From: Phorcus lineatus
Taxonomy: Eukaryota; Mollusca; Gastropoda; Trochida; Trochidae
NCBI GenBank assembly: GCA_921293015.1
Contig: OV121086.1
Span: forward strand, 42,425,402 to 42,489,401
DNA: 64,000 nucleotides
Direction: 5' to 3'
Both the position numbers and the translations under genes were made by a program. How positions within the stretch are numbered: the stretch's first letter is position 1; each line of letters starts with the position of its first letter. The notes under the pieces were generated by a model. It saw nothing but the letters and a program-made list of their open reading frames with translations, was not told the origin of the DNA and did not search any database. Below, one piece after another: positions 11,901 to 24,206 of the stretch.

Positions 11901-14612
11901 ATATTTTCGACTTAGTCTTTTTCCGCGATTTTGGTCAAAATCGGCTATTTGTAAGTGGTCAAGCTCGAATCTGGAGCCCAAACGAAAAATCCGACTGAAA
12001 ATTTGTTTTGCTCAATCGATAGAACACATTGTGATGTACATTTGATAGAACACATTGTGATGTACATTTGATGAAAGTTTGGTTTGGAAATATGCATTTT
12101 TAAGAAAGTTATCGTGCTCGGTACAACATAATGCATATTTTCGACTTAGTCTTTTTCCGCGATTTTGGTCAAAATCGGTTATTTGTAAGTGGTTAAGCTC
12201 GAATCTGGAGCCCAAACGAAAAATCCGACTGAAAATTTGTTTTGCTCAATCGATAGAACACATTGTGATGTACATTTGATGAAAGTTTGGTTTGGAAATA
12301 TGCATTTTTAAGAAAGTTATCGTGCTCGGTACAACATAATGCATATTTTCGACTTAGTCTTTTTCCGCGATTTTGGTCAAAATCGGCTATTTGTAAGTGG
12401 TCAAGCTCGAATCTGGAGCCCAAACGAAAAATCCGACTGAAAATTTGTTTTGCTCAATCGATAGAACACATTGTGATGTACATTTGATAGAACACATTGT
12501 GATGTACATTTGATGAAAGTTTGGTTTGGAAATATGCATTTTTAAGAAAGTTATCGTGCTCGGTACAACATAATGCATATTTTCGACTTAGTCTTTTTCC
12601 GCGATTTTGGTCAAAATCGGCTATTTGTAAGTGGTTAAGCTCGAATCTGGAGCCCAAACGAAAAATCCGACTGAAAATTTGTTTTGCTCAATCGATAGAA
12701 CACATTGTGATGTACATTTGATGAAAGTTTGGTTTGGAAATATGCATTTTTAAGAAAGTTATCCTGCTCGGTACAACATAATGCATATTTTCGACTTAGT
12801 CTTTTTCCGCGATTTTAATCAAAATCGGCTATTTGTAAGTGGTTAAGCTCGAATCTGGAGCCCAAACGAAAAATCCGACTGAAAATTTGTTTTGCTCAAT
12901 CGATAGAACACATTGTAATGTACATTCGATAGAACACATTGTGATGTACATTTGATGAAAGTTTGGTTTGGAAATATGCATTTTTTAAAAATTTATCGTG
13001 CTCGGTACAACATAATGCATATTTTCGACTTAGTCTTTTTCCGCGATTTTGGTCAAAATCGGCTATTTGTAAGTGGTTAAGCTCGAATCTGGAGCCCAAA
13101 CGAAAAATCCGACTGAAAATTTGTTTTGCTCCATCGATAGAACACATTGTGATGTACATTTAAAGAAAGTTTGGTTTGGAAATATGCATTTTTAAGAAAG
13201 TTATCGTGCTCGGTACAACAATATGCATATTTTCGACTTAGTCTTTTTCCGCGATTTTGGTCAAAATCGGCTATTTGTAAGTGGTTAAGCTCGAATCTGG
13301 AGCCCAAACGAAAAATCTGACTGAAAATTTGTTTTGCTCAATCGATAGAACACATTGTGATGTACATTTGATGAAAGTTTGGTTTGGAAATATGCATTTT
13401 TAAGAAAGTTATCGTGCTCGGTACAACATAATGCATATTTTCGACTTAGTCTTTTTCCGCGATTTTGGTCAAAATCGGCTATTTGTAAGTGGTCAAGCTC
13501 GAATCTGGAGCCCAAACGAAAAATCCGACTGAAAATTTGTTTTGCTCAATCGATAGAACACATTGTGATGTACATTTGATAGAACACATTGTGATGTACA
13601 TTTGATGAAAGTTTGGTTTGGAAATATGCATTTTTAAGAAAGTTATCCTGCTCGGTACAACATAATGCATATTTTCGACTTAGTCTTTTTCCGCGATTTT
13701 GGTCAAAATCGGCTATTTGTAAGTGGTTAAGCTCGAATCTGGAGCCCAAACGAAAAATCCGACTGAAAATTTGTTTTGCTCAATCGATAGAACACATTGT
13801 GATGTACATTTGATGAAAGTTTGGTTTGGAAATATGCATTTTTAAGAAAGTTATCGTGCTCGGTACAACATAATGCATATTTTCGACTTAGTCTTTTTCC
13901 GCGATTTTGGTCAAAATCGGCTATTTGTAAGTGGTCAAGCTCGAATCTGGAGCCCAAACGAAAAATCCGACTGAAAATTTGTTTTGCTCAATCGATAGAA
14001 CACATTGTGATGTACATTTGATAGAACACATTGTGATGTACATTTGATGAAAGTTTGGTTTGGAAATATGCATTTTTAAGAAAGTTATCGTGCTCGGTAC
14101 AACATAATGCATATTTTCGACTTAGTCTTTTTCCGCGATTTTGGTCAAAATCGGTTATTTGTAAGTGGTTAAGCTCGAATCTGGAGCCCAAACGAAAAAT
14201 CCGACTGAAAATTTGTTTTGCTCAATCGATAGAACACATTGTGATGTACATTTGATGAAAGTTTGGTTTGGAAATATGCATTTTTAAGAAAGTTATCGTG
14301 CTCGGTACAACATAATGCATATTTTCGACTTAGTCTTTTTCCGCGATTTTGGTCAAAATCGGCTATTTGTAAGTGGTCAAGCTCGAATCTGGAGCCCAAA
14401 CGAAAAATCCGACTGAAAATTTGTTTTGCTCAATCGATAGAACACATTGTGATGTACATTTGATAGAACACATTGTGATGTACATTTGATGAAAGTTTGG
14501 TTTGGAAATATGCATTTTTAAGAAAGTTATCCTGCTCGGTACAACATAATGCATATTTTCGACTTAGTCTTTTTCCGCGATTTTAATCAAAATCGGCTAT
14601 TTGTAAGTGGTT
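8945..14612. repeat. Rearranged copies of the 4,576-bp higher-order repeat
   Basis: It contains the same ordered monomer types as the complete copies downstream, but shortened. From 10,453 the spacings of 234-bp monomers are 858, 650, 442, 442, 650, 442, 442, 234. The complete copy gives 858, 650, 442, 442, 650, 650, 442, 442. Two 208-bp monomers are therefore missing, which leaves 4,160 bp between 10,453 and 14,613. Markers present include 'tttaaag', 'atctagagccc' (9387, 10895) and 'aaatctgac' (9595, 11103, 13287). Confidence 0.88.
14379..14612 (+). repeat. Hybrid 234-bp monomer at a one-monomer deletion
   Basis: This monomer has the 26-bp duplication of the type at 18,747 but the 'atcctgctcgg' and aatc-loop end of the following monomer type (18,981). 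It is followed directly by the type C 234-bp monomer at 14,613. It is the only place where two 234-bp monomers touch. The simplest reading is an unequal exchange that removed exactly 208 bp within paired monomers. Confidence 0.8.
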
Positions 14613-17004
14613 AAGCTCGAATCTGGAGCCCAAACGAAAAATCCGACTGAAAATTTGTTTTGCTCAATCGATAGAACACATTGTAATGTACATTCGATAG
14701 AACACATTGTGATGTACATTTGATGAAAGTTTGGTTTGGAAATATGCATTTTTTAAAAATTTATCGTGCTCGGTACAACATAATGCATATTTTCGACTTA
14801 GTCTTTTTCCGCGATTTTGGTCAAAATCGGCTATTTGTAAGTGGTTAAGCTCGAATCTGGAGCCCAAACGAAAAATCCGACTGAAAATTTGTTTTGCTCA
14901 ATCGATAGAACACATTGTGATGTACATTTAAAGAAAGTTTGGTTTGGAAATATGCATTTTTAAGAAAGTTATCGTGCTCGGTACAACAATATGCATATTT
15001 TCGACTTAGTCTTTTTCCGCGATTTTGGTCAAAATCGGCTATTTGTAAGTGGTTAAGCTCGAATCTAGAGCCCAAACGAAAAATCCGACTGAAAATTTGT
15101 TTTGCTCAATCGATAGAACACATTGTGATGTACATTTGATGAAAGTTTGGTTTGGAAATATGCATTTTTAAGAAAGTTATCGTGCTCGGTACAACAATAT
15201 GCATATTTTCGACTTAGTCTTTTTCCGCGATTTTGGTCAAAATCGGTTATTTGTAAGTGGTTAAGCTCGAATCTGGAGCCCAAACGAAAAATCTGACTGA
15301 AAATTTGTTTTGCTCAATCGATAGAACACATTGTGATGTACATTTGATGAAAGTTTGGTTTGGAAATATGCATTTTTAAGAAAGTTATCGTGCTCGGTAC
15401 AACATAATGCATATTTTCGACTTAGTCTTTTTCCGCGATTTTGGTCAAAATCGGCTATTTGTAAGTGGTCAAGCTCGAATCTGGAGCCCAAACGAAAAAT
15501 CCGACTGAAAATTTGTTTTGCTCAATCGATAGAACACATTGTGATGTACATTTGATAGAACACATTGTGATGTACATTTGATGAAAGTTTGGTTTGGAAA
15601 TATGCATTTTTAAGAAAGTTATCCTGCTCGGTACAACATAATGCATATTTTCGACTTAGTCTTTTTCCGCGATTTTGGTCAAAATCGGCTATTTGTAAGT
15701 GGTTAAGCTCGAATCTGGAGCCCAAACGAAAAATCCGACTGAAAATTTGTTTTGCTCAATCGATAGAACACATTGTGATGTACATTTGATGAAAGTTTGG
15801 TTTGGAAATATGCATTTTTAAGAAAGTTATCCTGCTCGGTACAACATAATGCATATTTTCGACTTAGTCTTTTTCCGCGATTTTGGTCAAAATCGGTTAT
15901 TTGTAAGTGGTTAAGCTCGAATCTGGAGCCCAAACGAAAAATCCGACTGAAAATTTGTTTTGCTCAATCGATAGAACACATTGTGATGTACATTTGATGA
16001 AAGTTTGGTTTGGAAATATGCATTTTTAAGAAAGTTATCGTGCTCGGTACAACATAATGCATATTTTCGACTTAGTCTTTTTCCGCGATTTTGGTCAAAA
16101 TCGGCTATTTGTAAGTGGTCAAGCTCGAATCTGGAGCCCAAACGAAAAATCCGACTGAAAATTTGTTTTGCTCAATCGATAGAACACATTGTGATGTACA
16201 TTTGATAGAACACATTGTGATGTACATTTGATGAAAGTTTGGTTTGGAAATATGCATTTTTAAGAAAGTTATCGTGCTCGGTACAACATAATGCATATTT
16301 TCGACTTAGTCTTTTTCCGCGATTTTGGTCAAAATCGGTTATTTGTAAGTGGTTAAGCTCGAATCTGGAGCCCAAACGAAAAATCCGACTGAAAATTTGT
16401 TTTGCTCAATCGATAGAACACATTGTGATGTACATTTGATGAAAGTTTGGTTTGGAAATATGCATTTTTAAGAAAGTTATCGTGCTCGGTACAACATAAT
16501 GCATATTTTCGACTTAGTCTTTTTCCGCGATTTTGGTCAAAATCGGCTATTTGTAAGTGGTCAAGCTCGAATCTGGAGCCCAAACGAAAAATCCGACTGA
16601 AAATTTGTTTTGCTCAATCGATAGAACACATTGTGATGTACATTTGATAGAACACATTGTGATGTACATTTGATGAAAGTTTGGTTTGGAAATATGCATT
16701 TTTAAGAAAGTTATCGTGCTCGGTACAACATAATGCATATTTTCGACTTAGTCTTTTTCCGCGATTTTGGTCAAAATCGGCTATTTGTAAGTGGTTAAGC
16801 TCGAATCTGGAGCCCAAACGAAAAATCCGACTGAAAATTTGTTTTGCTCAATCGATAGAACACATTGTGATGTACATTTGATGAAAGTTTGGTTTGGAAA
16901 TATGCATTTTTAAGAAAGTTATCCTGCTCGGTACAACATAATGCATATTTTCGACTTAGTCTTTTTCCGCGATTTTAATCAAAATCGGCTATTTGTAAGT
17001 GGTT
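14613..17004. repeat. Higher-order repeat copy 1, half A (11 monomers, 2,392 bp)
   Basis: Monomers start at 14613 (type C, 234), 14847 (tttaaag), 15055 (atctagagccc), 15263 (aaatctgac), 15471 (234), 15705, 15913, 16121 (234), 16355, 16563 (234) and 16797 (atcctgctcgg, aatc loop). Four of the eleven have the 26-bp duplication, which accounts for 2,392 bp exactly. The same order recurs 4,576 bp later. Confidence 0.92.
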
Positions 17005-19188
17005 AAGCTCGAATCTGGAGCCCAAACGAAAAATCCGACTGAAAATTTGTTTTGCTCAATCGATAGAACACATTGTAATGTACATTCGATAGAACACATT
17101 GTGATGTACATTTGATGAAAGTTTGGTTTGGAAATATGCATTTTTTAAAAATTTATCGTGCTCGGTACAACATAATGCATATTTTCGACTTAGTCTTTTT
17201 CCGCGATTTTGGTCAAAATCGGCTATTTGTAAGTGGTTAAGCTCGAATCTGGAGCCCAAACGAAAAATCCGACTGAAAATTTGTTTTGCTCCATCGATAG
17301 AACACATTGTGATGTACATTTAAAGAAAGTTTGGTTTGGAAATATGCATTTTTAAGAAAGTTATCGTGCTCGGTACAACAATATGCATATTTTCGACTTA
17401 GTCTTTTTCCGCGATTTTGGTCAAAATCGGCTATTTGTAAGTGGTTAAGCTCGAATCTGGAGCCCAAACGAAAAATCTGACTGAAAATTTGTTTTGCTCA
17501 ATCGATAGAACACATTGTGATGTACATTTGATGAAAGTTTGGTTTGGAAATATGCATTTTTAAGAAAGTTATCGTGCTCGGTACAACATAATGCATATTT
17601 TCGACTTAGTCTTTTTCCGCGATTTTGGTCAAAATCGGCTATTTGTAAGTGGTCAAGCTCGAATCTGGAGCCCAAACGAAAAATCCGACTGAAAATTTGT
17701 TTTGCTCAATCGATAGAACACATTGTGATGTACATTTGATAGAACACATTGTGATGTACATTTGATGAAAGTTTGGTTTGGAAATATGCATTTTTAAGAA
17801 AGTTATCCTGCTCGGTACAACATAATGCATATTTTCGACTTAGTCTTTTTCCGCGATTTTGGTCAAAATCGGCTATTTGTAAGTGGTTAAGCTCGAATCT
17901 GGAGCCCAAACGAAAAATCCGACTGAAAATTTGTTTTGCTCAATCGATAGAACACATTGTGATGTACATTTGATGAAAGTTTGGTTTGGAAATATGCATT
18001 TTTAAGAAAGTTATCCTGCTCGGTACAACATAATGCATATTTTCGACTTAGTCTTTTTCCGCGATTTTGGTCAAAATCGGTTATTTGTAAGTGGTTAAGC
18101 TCGAATCTGGAGCCCAAACGAAAAATCCGACTGAAAATTTGTTTTGCTCAATCGATAGAACACATTGTAATGTACATTTGATGAAAGTTTGGTTTGGAAA
18201 TATGCATTTTTAAGAAAGTTATCGTGCTCGGTACAACATAATGCATATTTTCGACTTAGTCTTTTTCCGCGATTTTGGTCAAAATCGGCTATTTGTAAGT
18301 GGTCAAGCTCGAATCTGGAGCCCAAACGAAAAATCCGACTGAAAATTTGTTTTGCTCAATCGATAGAACACATTGTGATGTACATTTGATAGAACACATT
18401 GTGATGTACATTTGATGAAAGTTTGGTTTGGAAATATGCATTTTTAAGAAAGTTATCGTGCTCGGTACAACATAATGCATATTTTCGACTTAGTCTTTTT
18501 CCGCGATTTTGGTCAAAATCGGTTATTTGTAAGTGGTTAAGCTCGAATCTGGAGCCCAAACGAAAAATCCGACTGAAAATTTGTTTTGCTCAATCGATAG
18601 AACACATTGTGATGTACATTTGATGAAAGTTTGGTTTGGAAATATGCATTTTTAAGAAAGTTATCGTGCTCGGTACAACATAATGCATATTTTCGACTTA
18701 GTCTTTTTCCGCGATTTTGGTCAAAATCGGCTATTTGTAAGTGGTCAAGCTCGAATCTGGAGCCCAAACGAAAAATCCGACTGAAAATTTGTTTTGCTCA
18801 ATCGATAGAACACATTGTGATGTACATTTGATAGAACACATTGTGATGTACATTTGATGAAAGTTTGGTTTGGAAATATGCATTTTTAAGAAAGTTATCG
18901 TGCTCGGTACAACATAATGCATATTTTCGACTTAGTCTTTTTCCGCGATTTTGGTCAAAATCGGCTATTTGTAAGTGGTTAAGCTCGAATCTGGAGCCCA
19001 AACGAAAAATCCGACTGAAAATTTGTTTTGCTCAATCGATAGAACACATTGTGATGTACATTTGATGAAAGTTTGGTTTGGAAATATGCATTTTTAAGAA
19101 AGTTATCCTGCTCGGTACAACATAATGCATATTTTCGACTTAGTCTTTTTCCGCGATTTTAATCAAAATCGGCTATTTGTAAGTGGTT
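17005..19188. repeat. Higher-order repeat copy 1, half B (10 monomers, 2,184 bp)
   Basis: It has the same order as half A except that the 'atctagagccc' monomer is missing, and the monomer after the type C one has 'ctccatcg'. Starts are 17005 (type C, 234), 17239, 17447, 17655 (234), 17889, 18097, 18305 (234), 18539, 18747 (234) and 18981. There is one private base against copy 2: A at 18,169 (cattgtaatg). Confidence 0.92.
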
Positions 19189-21580
19189 AAGCTCGAATCT
19201 GGAGCCCAAACGAAAAATCCGACTGAAAATTTGTTTTGCTCAATCGATAGAACACATTGTAATGTACATTCGATAGAACACATTGTGATGTACATTTGAT
19301 GAAAGTTTGGTTTGGAAATATGCATTTTTTAAAAATTTATCGTGCTCGGTACAACATAATGCATATTTTCGACTTAGTCTTTTTCCGCGATTTTGGTCAA
19401 AATCGGCTATTTGTAAGTGGTTAAGCTCGAATCTGGAGCCCAAACGAAAAATCCGACTGAAAATTTGTTTTGCTCAATCGATAGAACACATTGTGATGTA
19501 CATTTAAAGAAAGTTTGGTTTGGAAATATGCATTTTTAAGAAAGTTATCGTGCTCGGTACAACAATATGCATATTTTCGACTTAGTCTTTTTCCGCGATT
19601 TTGGTCAAAATCGGCTATTTGTAAGTGGTTAAGCTCGAATCTAGAGCCCAAACGAAAAATCCGACTGAAAATTTGTTTTGCTCAATCGATAGAACACATT
19701 GTGATGTACATTTGATGAAAGTTTGGTTTGGAAATATGCATTTTTAAGAAAGTTATCGTGCTCGGTACAACAATATGCATATTTTCGACTTAGTCTTTTT
19801 CCGCGATTTTGGTCAAAATCGGTTATTTGTAAGTGGTTAAGCTCGAATCTGGAGCCCAAACGAAAAATCTGACTGAAAATTTGTTTTGCTCAATCGATAG
19901 AACACATTGTGATGTACATTTGATGAAAGTTTGGTTTGGAAATATGCATTTTTAAGAAAGTTATCGTGCTCGGTACAACATAATGCATATTTTCGACTTA
20001 GTCTTTTTCCGCGATTTTGGTCAAAATCGGCTATTTGTAAGTGGTCAAGCTCGAATCTGGAGCCCAAACGAAAAATCCGACTGAAAATTTGTTTTGCTCA
20101 ATCGATAGAACACATTGTGATGTACATTTGATAGAACACATTGTGATGTACATTTGATGAAAGTTTGGTTTGGAAATATGCATTTTTAAGAAAGTTATCC
20201 TGCTCGGTACAACATAATGCATATTTTCGACTTAGTCTTTTTCCGCGATTTTGGTCAAAATCGGCTATTTGTAAGTGGTTAAGCTCGAATCTGGAGCCCA
20301 AACGAAAAATCCGACTGAAAATTTGTTTTGCTCAATCGATAGAACACATTGTGATGTACATTTGATGAAAGTTTGGTTTGGAAATATGCATTTTTAAGAA
20401 AGTTATCCTGCTCGGTACAACATAATGCATATTTTCGACTTAGTCTTTTTCCGCGATTTTGGTCAAAATCGGTTATTTGTAAGTGGTTAAGCTCGAATCT
20501 GGAGCCCAAACGAAAAATCCGACTGAAAATTTGTTTTGCTCAATCGATAGAACACATTGTGATGTACATTTGATGAAAGTTTGGTTTGGAAATATGCATT
20601 TTTAAGAAAGTTATCGTGCTCGGTACAACATAATGCATATTTTCGACTTAGTCTTTTTCCGCGATTTTGGTCAAAATCGGCTATTTGTAAGTGGTCAAGC
20701 TCGAATCTGGAGCCCAAACGAAAAATCCGACTGAAAATTTGTTTTGCTCAATCGATAGAACACATTGTGATGTACATTTGATAGAACACATTGTGATGTA
20801 CATTTGATGAAAGTTTGGTTTGGAAATATGCATTTTTAAGAAAGTTATCGTGCTCGGTACAACATAATGCATATTTTCGACTTAGTCTTTTTCCGCGATT
20901 TTGGTCAAAATCGGTTATTTGTAAGTGGTTAAGCTCGAATCTGGAGCCCAAACGAAAAATCCGACTGAAAATTTGTTTTGCTCAATCGATAGAACACATT
21001 GTGATGTACATTTGATGAAAGTTTGGTTTGGAAATATGCATTTTTAAGAAAGTTATCGTGCTCGGTACAACATAATGCATATTTTCGACTTAGTCTTTTT
21101 CCGCGATTTTGGTCAAAATCGGCTATTTGTAAGTGGTCAAGCTCGAATCTGGAGCCCAAACGAAAAATCCGACTGAAAATTTGTTTTGCTCAATCGATAG
21201 AACACATTGTGATGTACATTTGATAGAACACATTGTGATGTACATTTGATGAAAGTTTGGTTTGGAAATATGCATTTTTAAGAAAGTTATCGTGCTCGGT
21301 ACAACATAATGCATATTTTCGACTTAGTCTTTTTCCGCGATTTTGGTCAAAATCGGCTATTTGTAAGTGGTTAAGCTCGAATCTGGAGCCCAAACGAAAA
21401 ATCCGACTGAAAATTTGTTTTGCTCAATCGATAGAACACATTGTGATGTACATTTGATGAAAGTTTGGTTTGGAAATATGCATTTTTAAGAAAGTTATCC
21501 TGCTCGGTACAACATAATGCATATTTTCGACTTAGTCTTTTTCCGCGATTTTAATCAAAATCGGCTATTTGTAAGTGGTT
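19189..21580. repeat. Higher-order repeat copy 2, half A (2,392 bp)
   Basis: It is in exact register with 14613-17004 at an offset of 4,576 bp: type C at 19189, then 234-bp monomers at 20047, 20697 and 21139. I found no difference from copy 1 by eye in this half. Such identity over more than 2 kb means a recent duplication or ongoing homogenisation. Confidence 0.92.
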
Positions 21581-23764
21581 AAGCTCGAATCTGGAGCCCA
21601 AACGAAAAATCCGACTGAAAATTTGTTTTGCTCAATCGATAGAACACATTGTAATGTACATTCGATAGAACACATTGTGATGTACATTTGATGAAAGTTT
21701 GGTTTGGAAATATGCATTTTTTAAAAATTTATCGTGCTCGGTACAACATAATGCATATTTTCGACTTAGTCTTTTTCCGCGATTTTGGTCAAAATCGGCT
21801 ATTTGTAAGTGGTTAAGCTCGAATCTGGAGCCCAAACGAAAAATCCGACTGAAAATTTGTTTTGCTCCATCGATAGAACACATTGTGATGTACATTTAAA
21901 GAAAGTTTGGTTTGGAAATATGCATTTTTAAGAAAGTTATCGTGCTCGGTACAACAATATGCATATTTTCGACTTAGTCTTTTTCCGCGATTTTGGTCAA
22001 AATCGGCTATTTGTAAGTGGTTAAGCTCGAATCTGGAGCCCAAACGAAGAATCTGACTGAAAATTTGTTTTGCTCAATCGATAGAACACATTGTGATGTA
22101 CATTTGATGAAAGTTTGGTTTGGAAATATGCATTTTTAAGAAAGTTATCGTGCTCGGTACAACATTATGCATATTTTCGACTTAGTCTTTTTCCGCGATT
22201 TTGGTCAAAATCGGCTATTTGTAAGTGGTCAAGCTCGAATCTGGAGCCCAAACGAAAAATCCGACTGAAAATTTGTTTTGCTCAATCGATAGAACACATT
22301 GTAATGTACATTTGATAGAACACATTGTGATGTACATTTGATGAAAGTTTGGTTTGGAAATATGCATTTTTAAGAAAGTTATCCTGCTCGGTACAACATA
22401 ATGCATATTTTCGACTTAGTCTTTTTCCGCGATTTTGGTCAAAATCGGCTATTTGTAAGTGGTTAAGCTCGAATCTGGAGCCCAAACGAAAAATCCGACT
22501 GAAAATTTGTTTTGCTCAATCGATAGAACACATTGTGATGTACATTTGATGAAAGTTTGGTTTGGAAATATGCATTTTTAAGAAAGTTATCCTGCTCGGT
22601 ACAACATAATGCATATTTTCGACTTAGTCTTTTTCCGCGATTTTGGTCAAAATCGGTTATTTGTAAGTGGTTAAGCTCGAATCTGGAGCCCAAACGAAAA
22701 ATCCGACTGAAAATTTGTTTTGCTCAATCGATAGAACACATTGTGATGTACATTTGATGAAAGTTTGGTTTGGAAATATGCATTTTTAAGAAAGTTATCG
22801 TGCTCGGTACAACATAATGCATATTTTCGACTTAGTCTTTTTCCGCGATTTTGGTCAAAATCGGCTATTTGTAAGTGGTCAAGCTCGAATCTGGAGCCCA
22901 AACGAAAAATCCGACTGAAAATTTGTTTTGCTCAATCGATAGAACACATTGTGATGTACATTTGATAGAACACATTGTGATGTACATTTGATGAAAGTTT
23001 GGTTTGGAAATATGCATTTTTAAGAAAGTTATCGTGCTCGGTACAACATAATGCATATTTTCGACTTAGTCTTTTTCCGCGATTTTGGTCAAAATCGGTT
23101 ATTTGTAAGTGGTTAAGCTCGAATCTGGAGCCCAAACGAAAAATCCGACTGAAAATTTGTTTTGCTCAATCGATAGAACACATTGTGATGTACATTTGAT
23201 GAAAGTTTGGTTTGGAAATATGCATTTTTAAGAAAGTTATCGTGCTCGGTACAACATAATGCATATTTTCGACTTAGTCTTTTTCCGCGATTTTGGTCAA
23301 AATCGGCTATTTGTAAGTGGTCAAGCTCGAATCTGGAGCCCAAACGAAAAATCCGACTGAAAATTTGTTTTGCTCAATCGATAGAACACATTGTGATGTA
23401 CATTTGATAGAACACATTGTGATGTACATTTGATGAAAGTTTGGTTTGGAAATATGCATTTTTAAGAAAGTTATCGTGCTCGGTACAACATAATGCATAT
23501 TTTCGACTTAGTCTTTTTCCGCGATTTTGGTCAAAATCGGCTATTTGTAAGTGGTTAAGCTCGAATCTGGAGCCCAAACGAAAAATCCGACTGAAAATTT
23601 GTTTTGCTCAATCGATAGAACACATTGTGATGTACATTTGATGAAAGTTTGGTTTGGAAATATGCATTTTTAAGAAAGTTATCCTGCTCGGTACAACATA
23701 ATGCATATTTTCGACTTAGTCTTTTTCCGCGATTTTAATCAAAATCGGCTATTTGTAAGTGGTT
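21581..23764. repeat. Higher-order repeat copy 2, half B (2,184 bp)
   Basis: It is in register with 17005-19188. Differences I found against copy 1 are G at 22,049 (cgaagaatc), T at 22,166 (cattatgc) and A at 22,303 (cattgtaatg), plus the base noted at 18,169 in copy 1. Others may have been missed. Confidence 0.92.
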
Positions 23765-24206
23765 AAGCTCGAATCTGGAGCCCAAACGAAAAATCCGACT
23801 GAAAATTTGTTTTGCTCAATCGATAGAACACATTGTAATGTACATTCGATAGAACACATTGTGATGTACATTTGATGAAAGTTTGGTTTGGAAATATGCA
23901 TTTTTAAGAAAGTTATCGTGCTCGGTACAACATAATGCATATTTTCGACTTAGTCTTTTTCCGCGATTTTGGTCAAAATCGGCTATTTGTAAGTGGTTAA
24001 GCTCGAATCTGGAGCCCAAACGAAAAATCCGACTGAAAATTTGTTTTGCTCAATCGATAGAACACATTGTGATGTACATTTGATGAAAGTTTGGTTTGGA
24101 AATATGCATTTTTAAGAAAGTTATCCTGCTCGGTACAACATAATGCATATTTTCGACTTAGTCTTTTTCCGCGATTTTAATCAAAATCGGCTATTTGTAA
24201 GTGGTT
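23765..24206. repeat. 442-bp extra segment with a hybrid type C monomer
   Basis: Monomer 23765 has the type C duplication but then the ordinary 'tttttaagaaagttatcg' form in place of the A/T-rich form. It is the only type C monomer that lacks that form. It is followed by an 'atcctgctcgg'/aatc-loop monomer (23999), and then a normal type C monomer starts at 24207. This looks like a recombinant between a type C and a type T monomer, inserted as one 234 + 208 pair at a repeat boundary. Confidence 0.8.
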
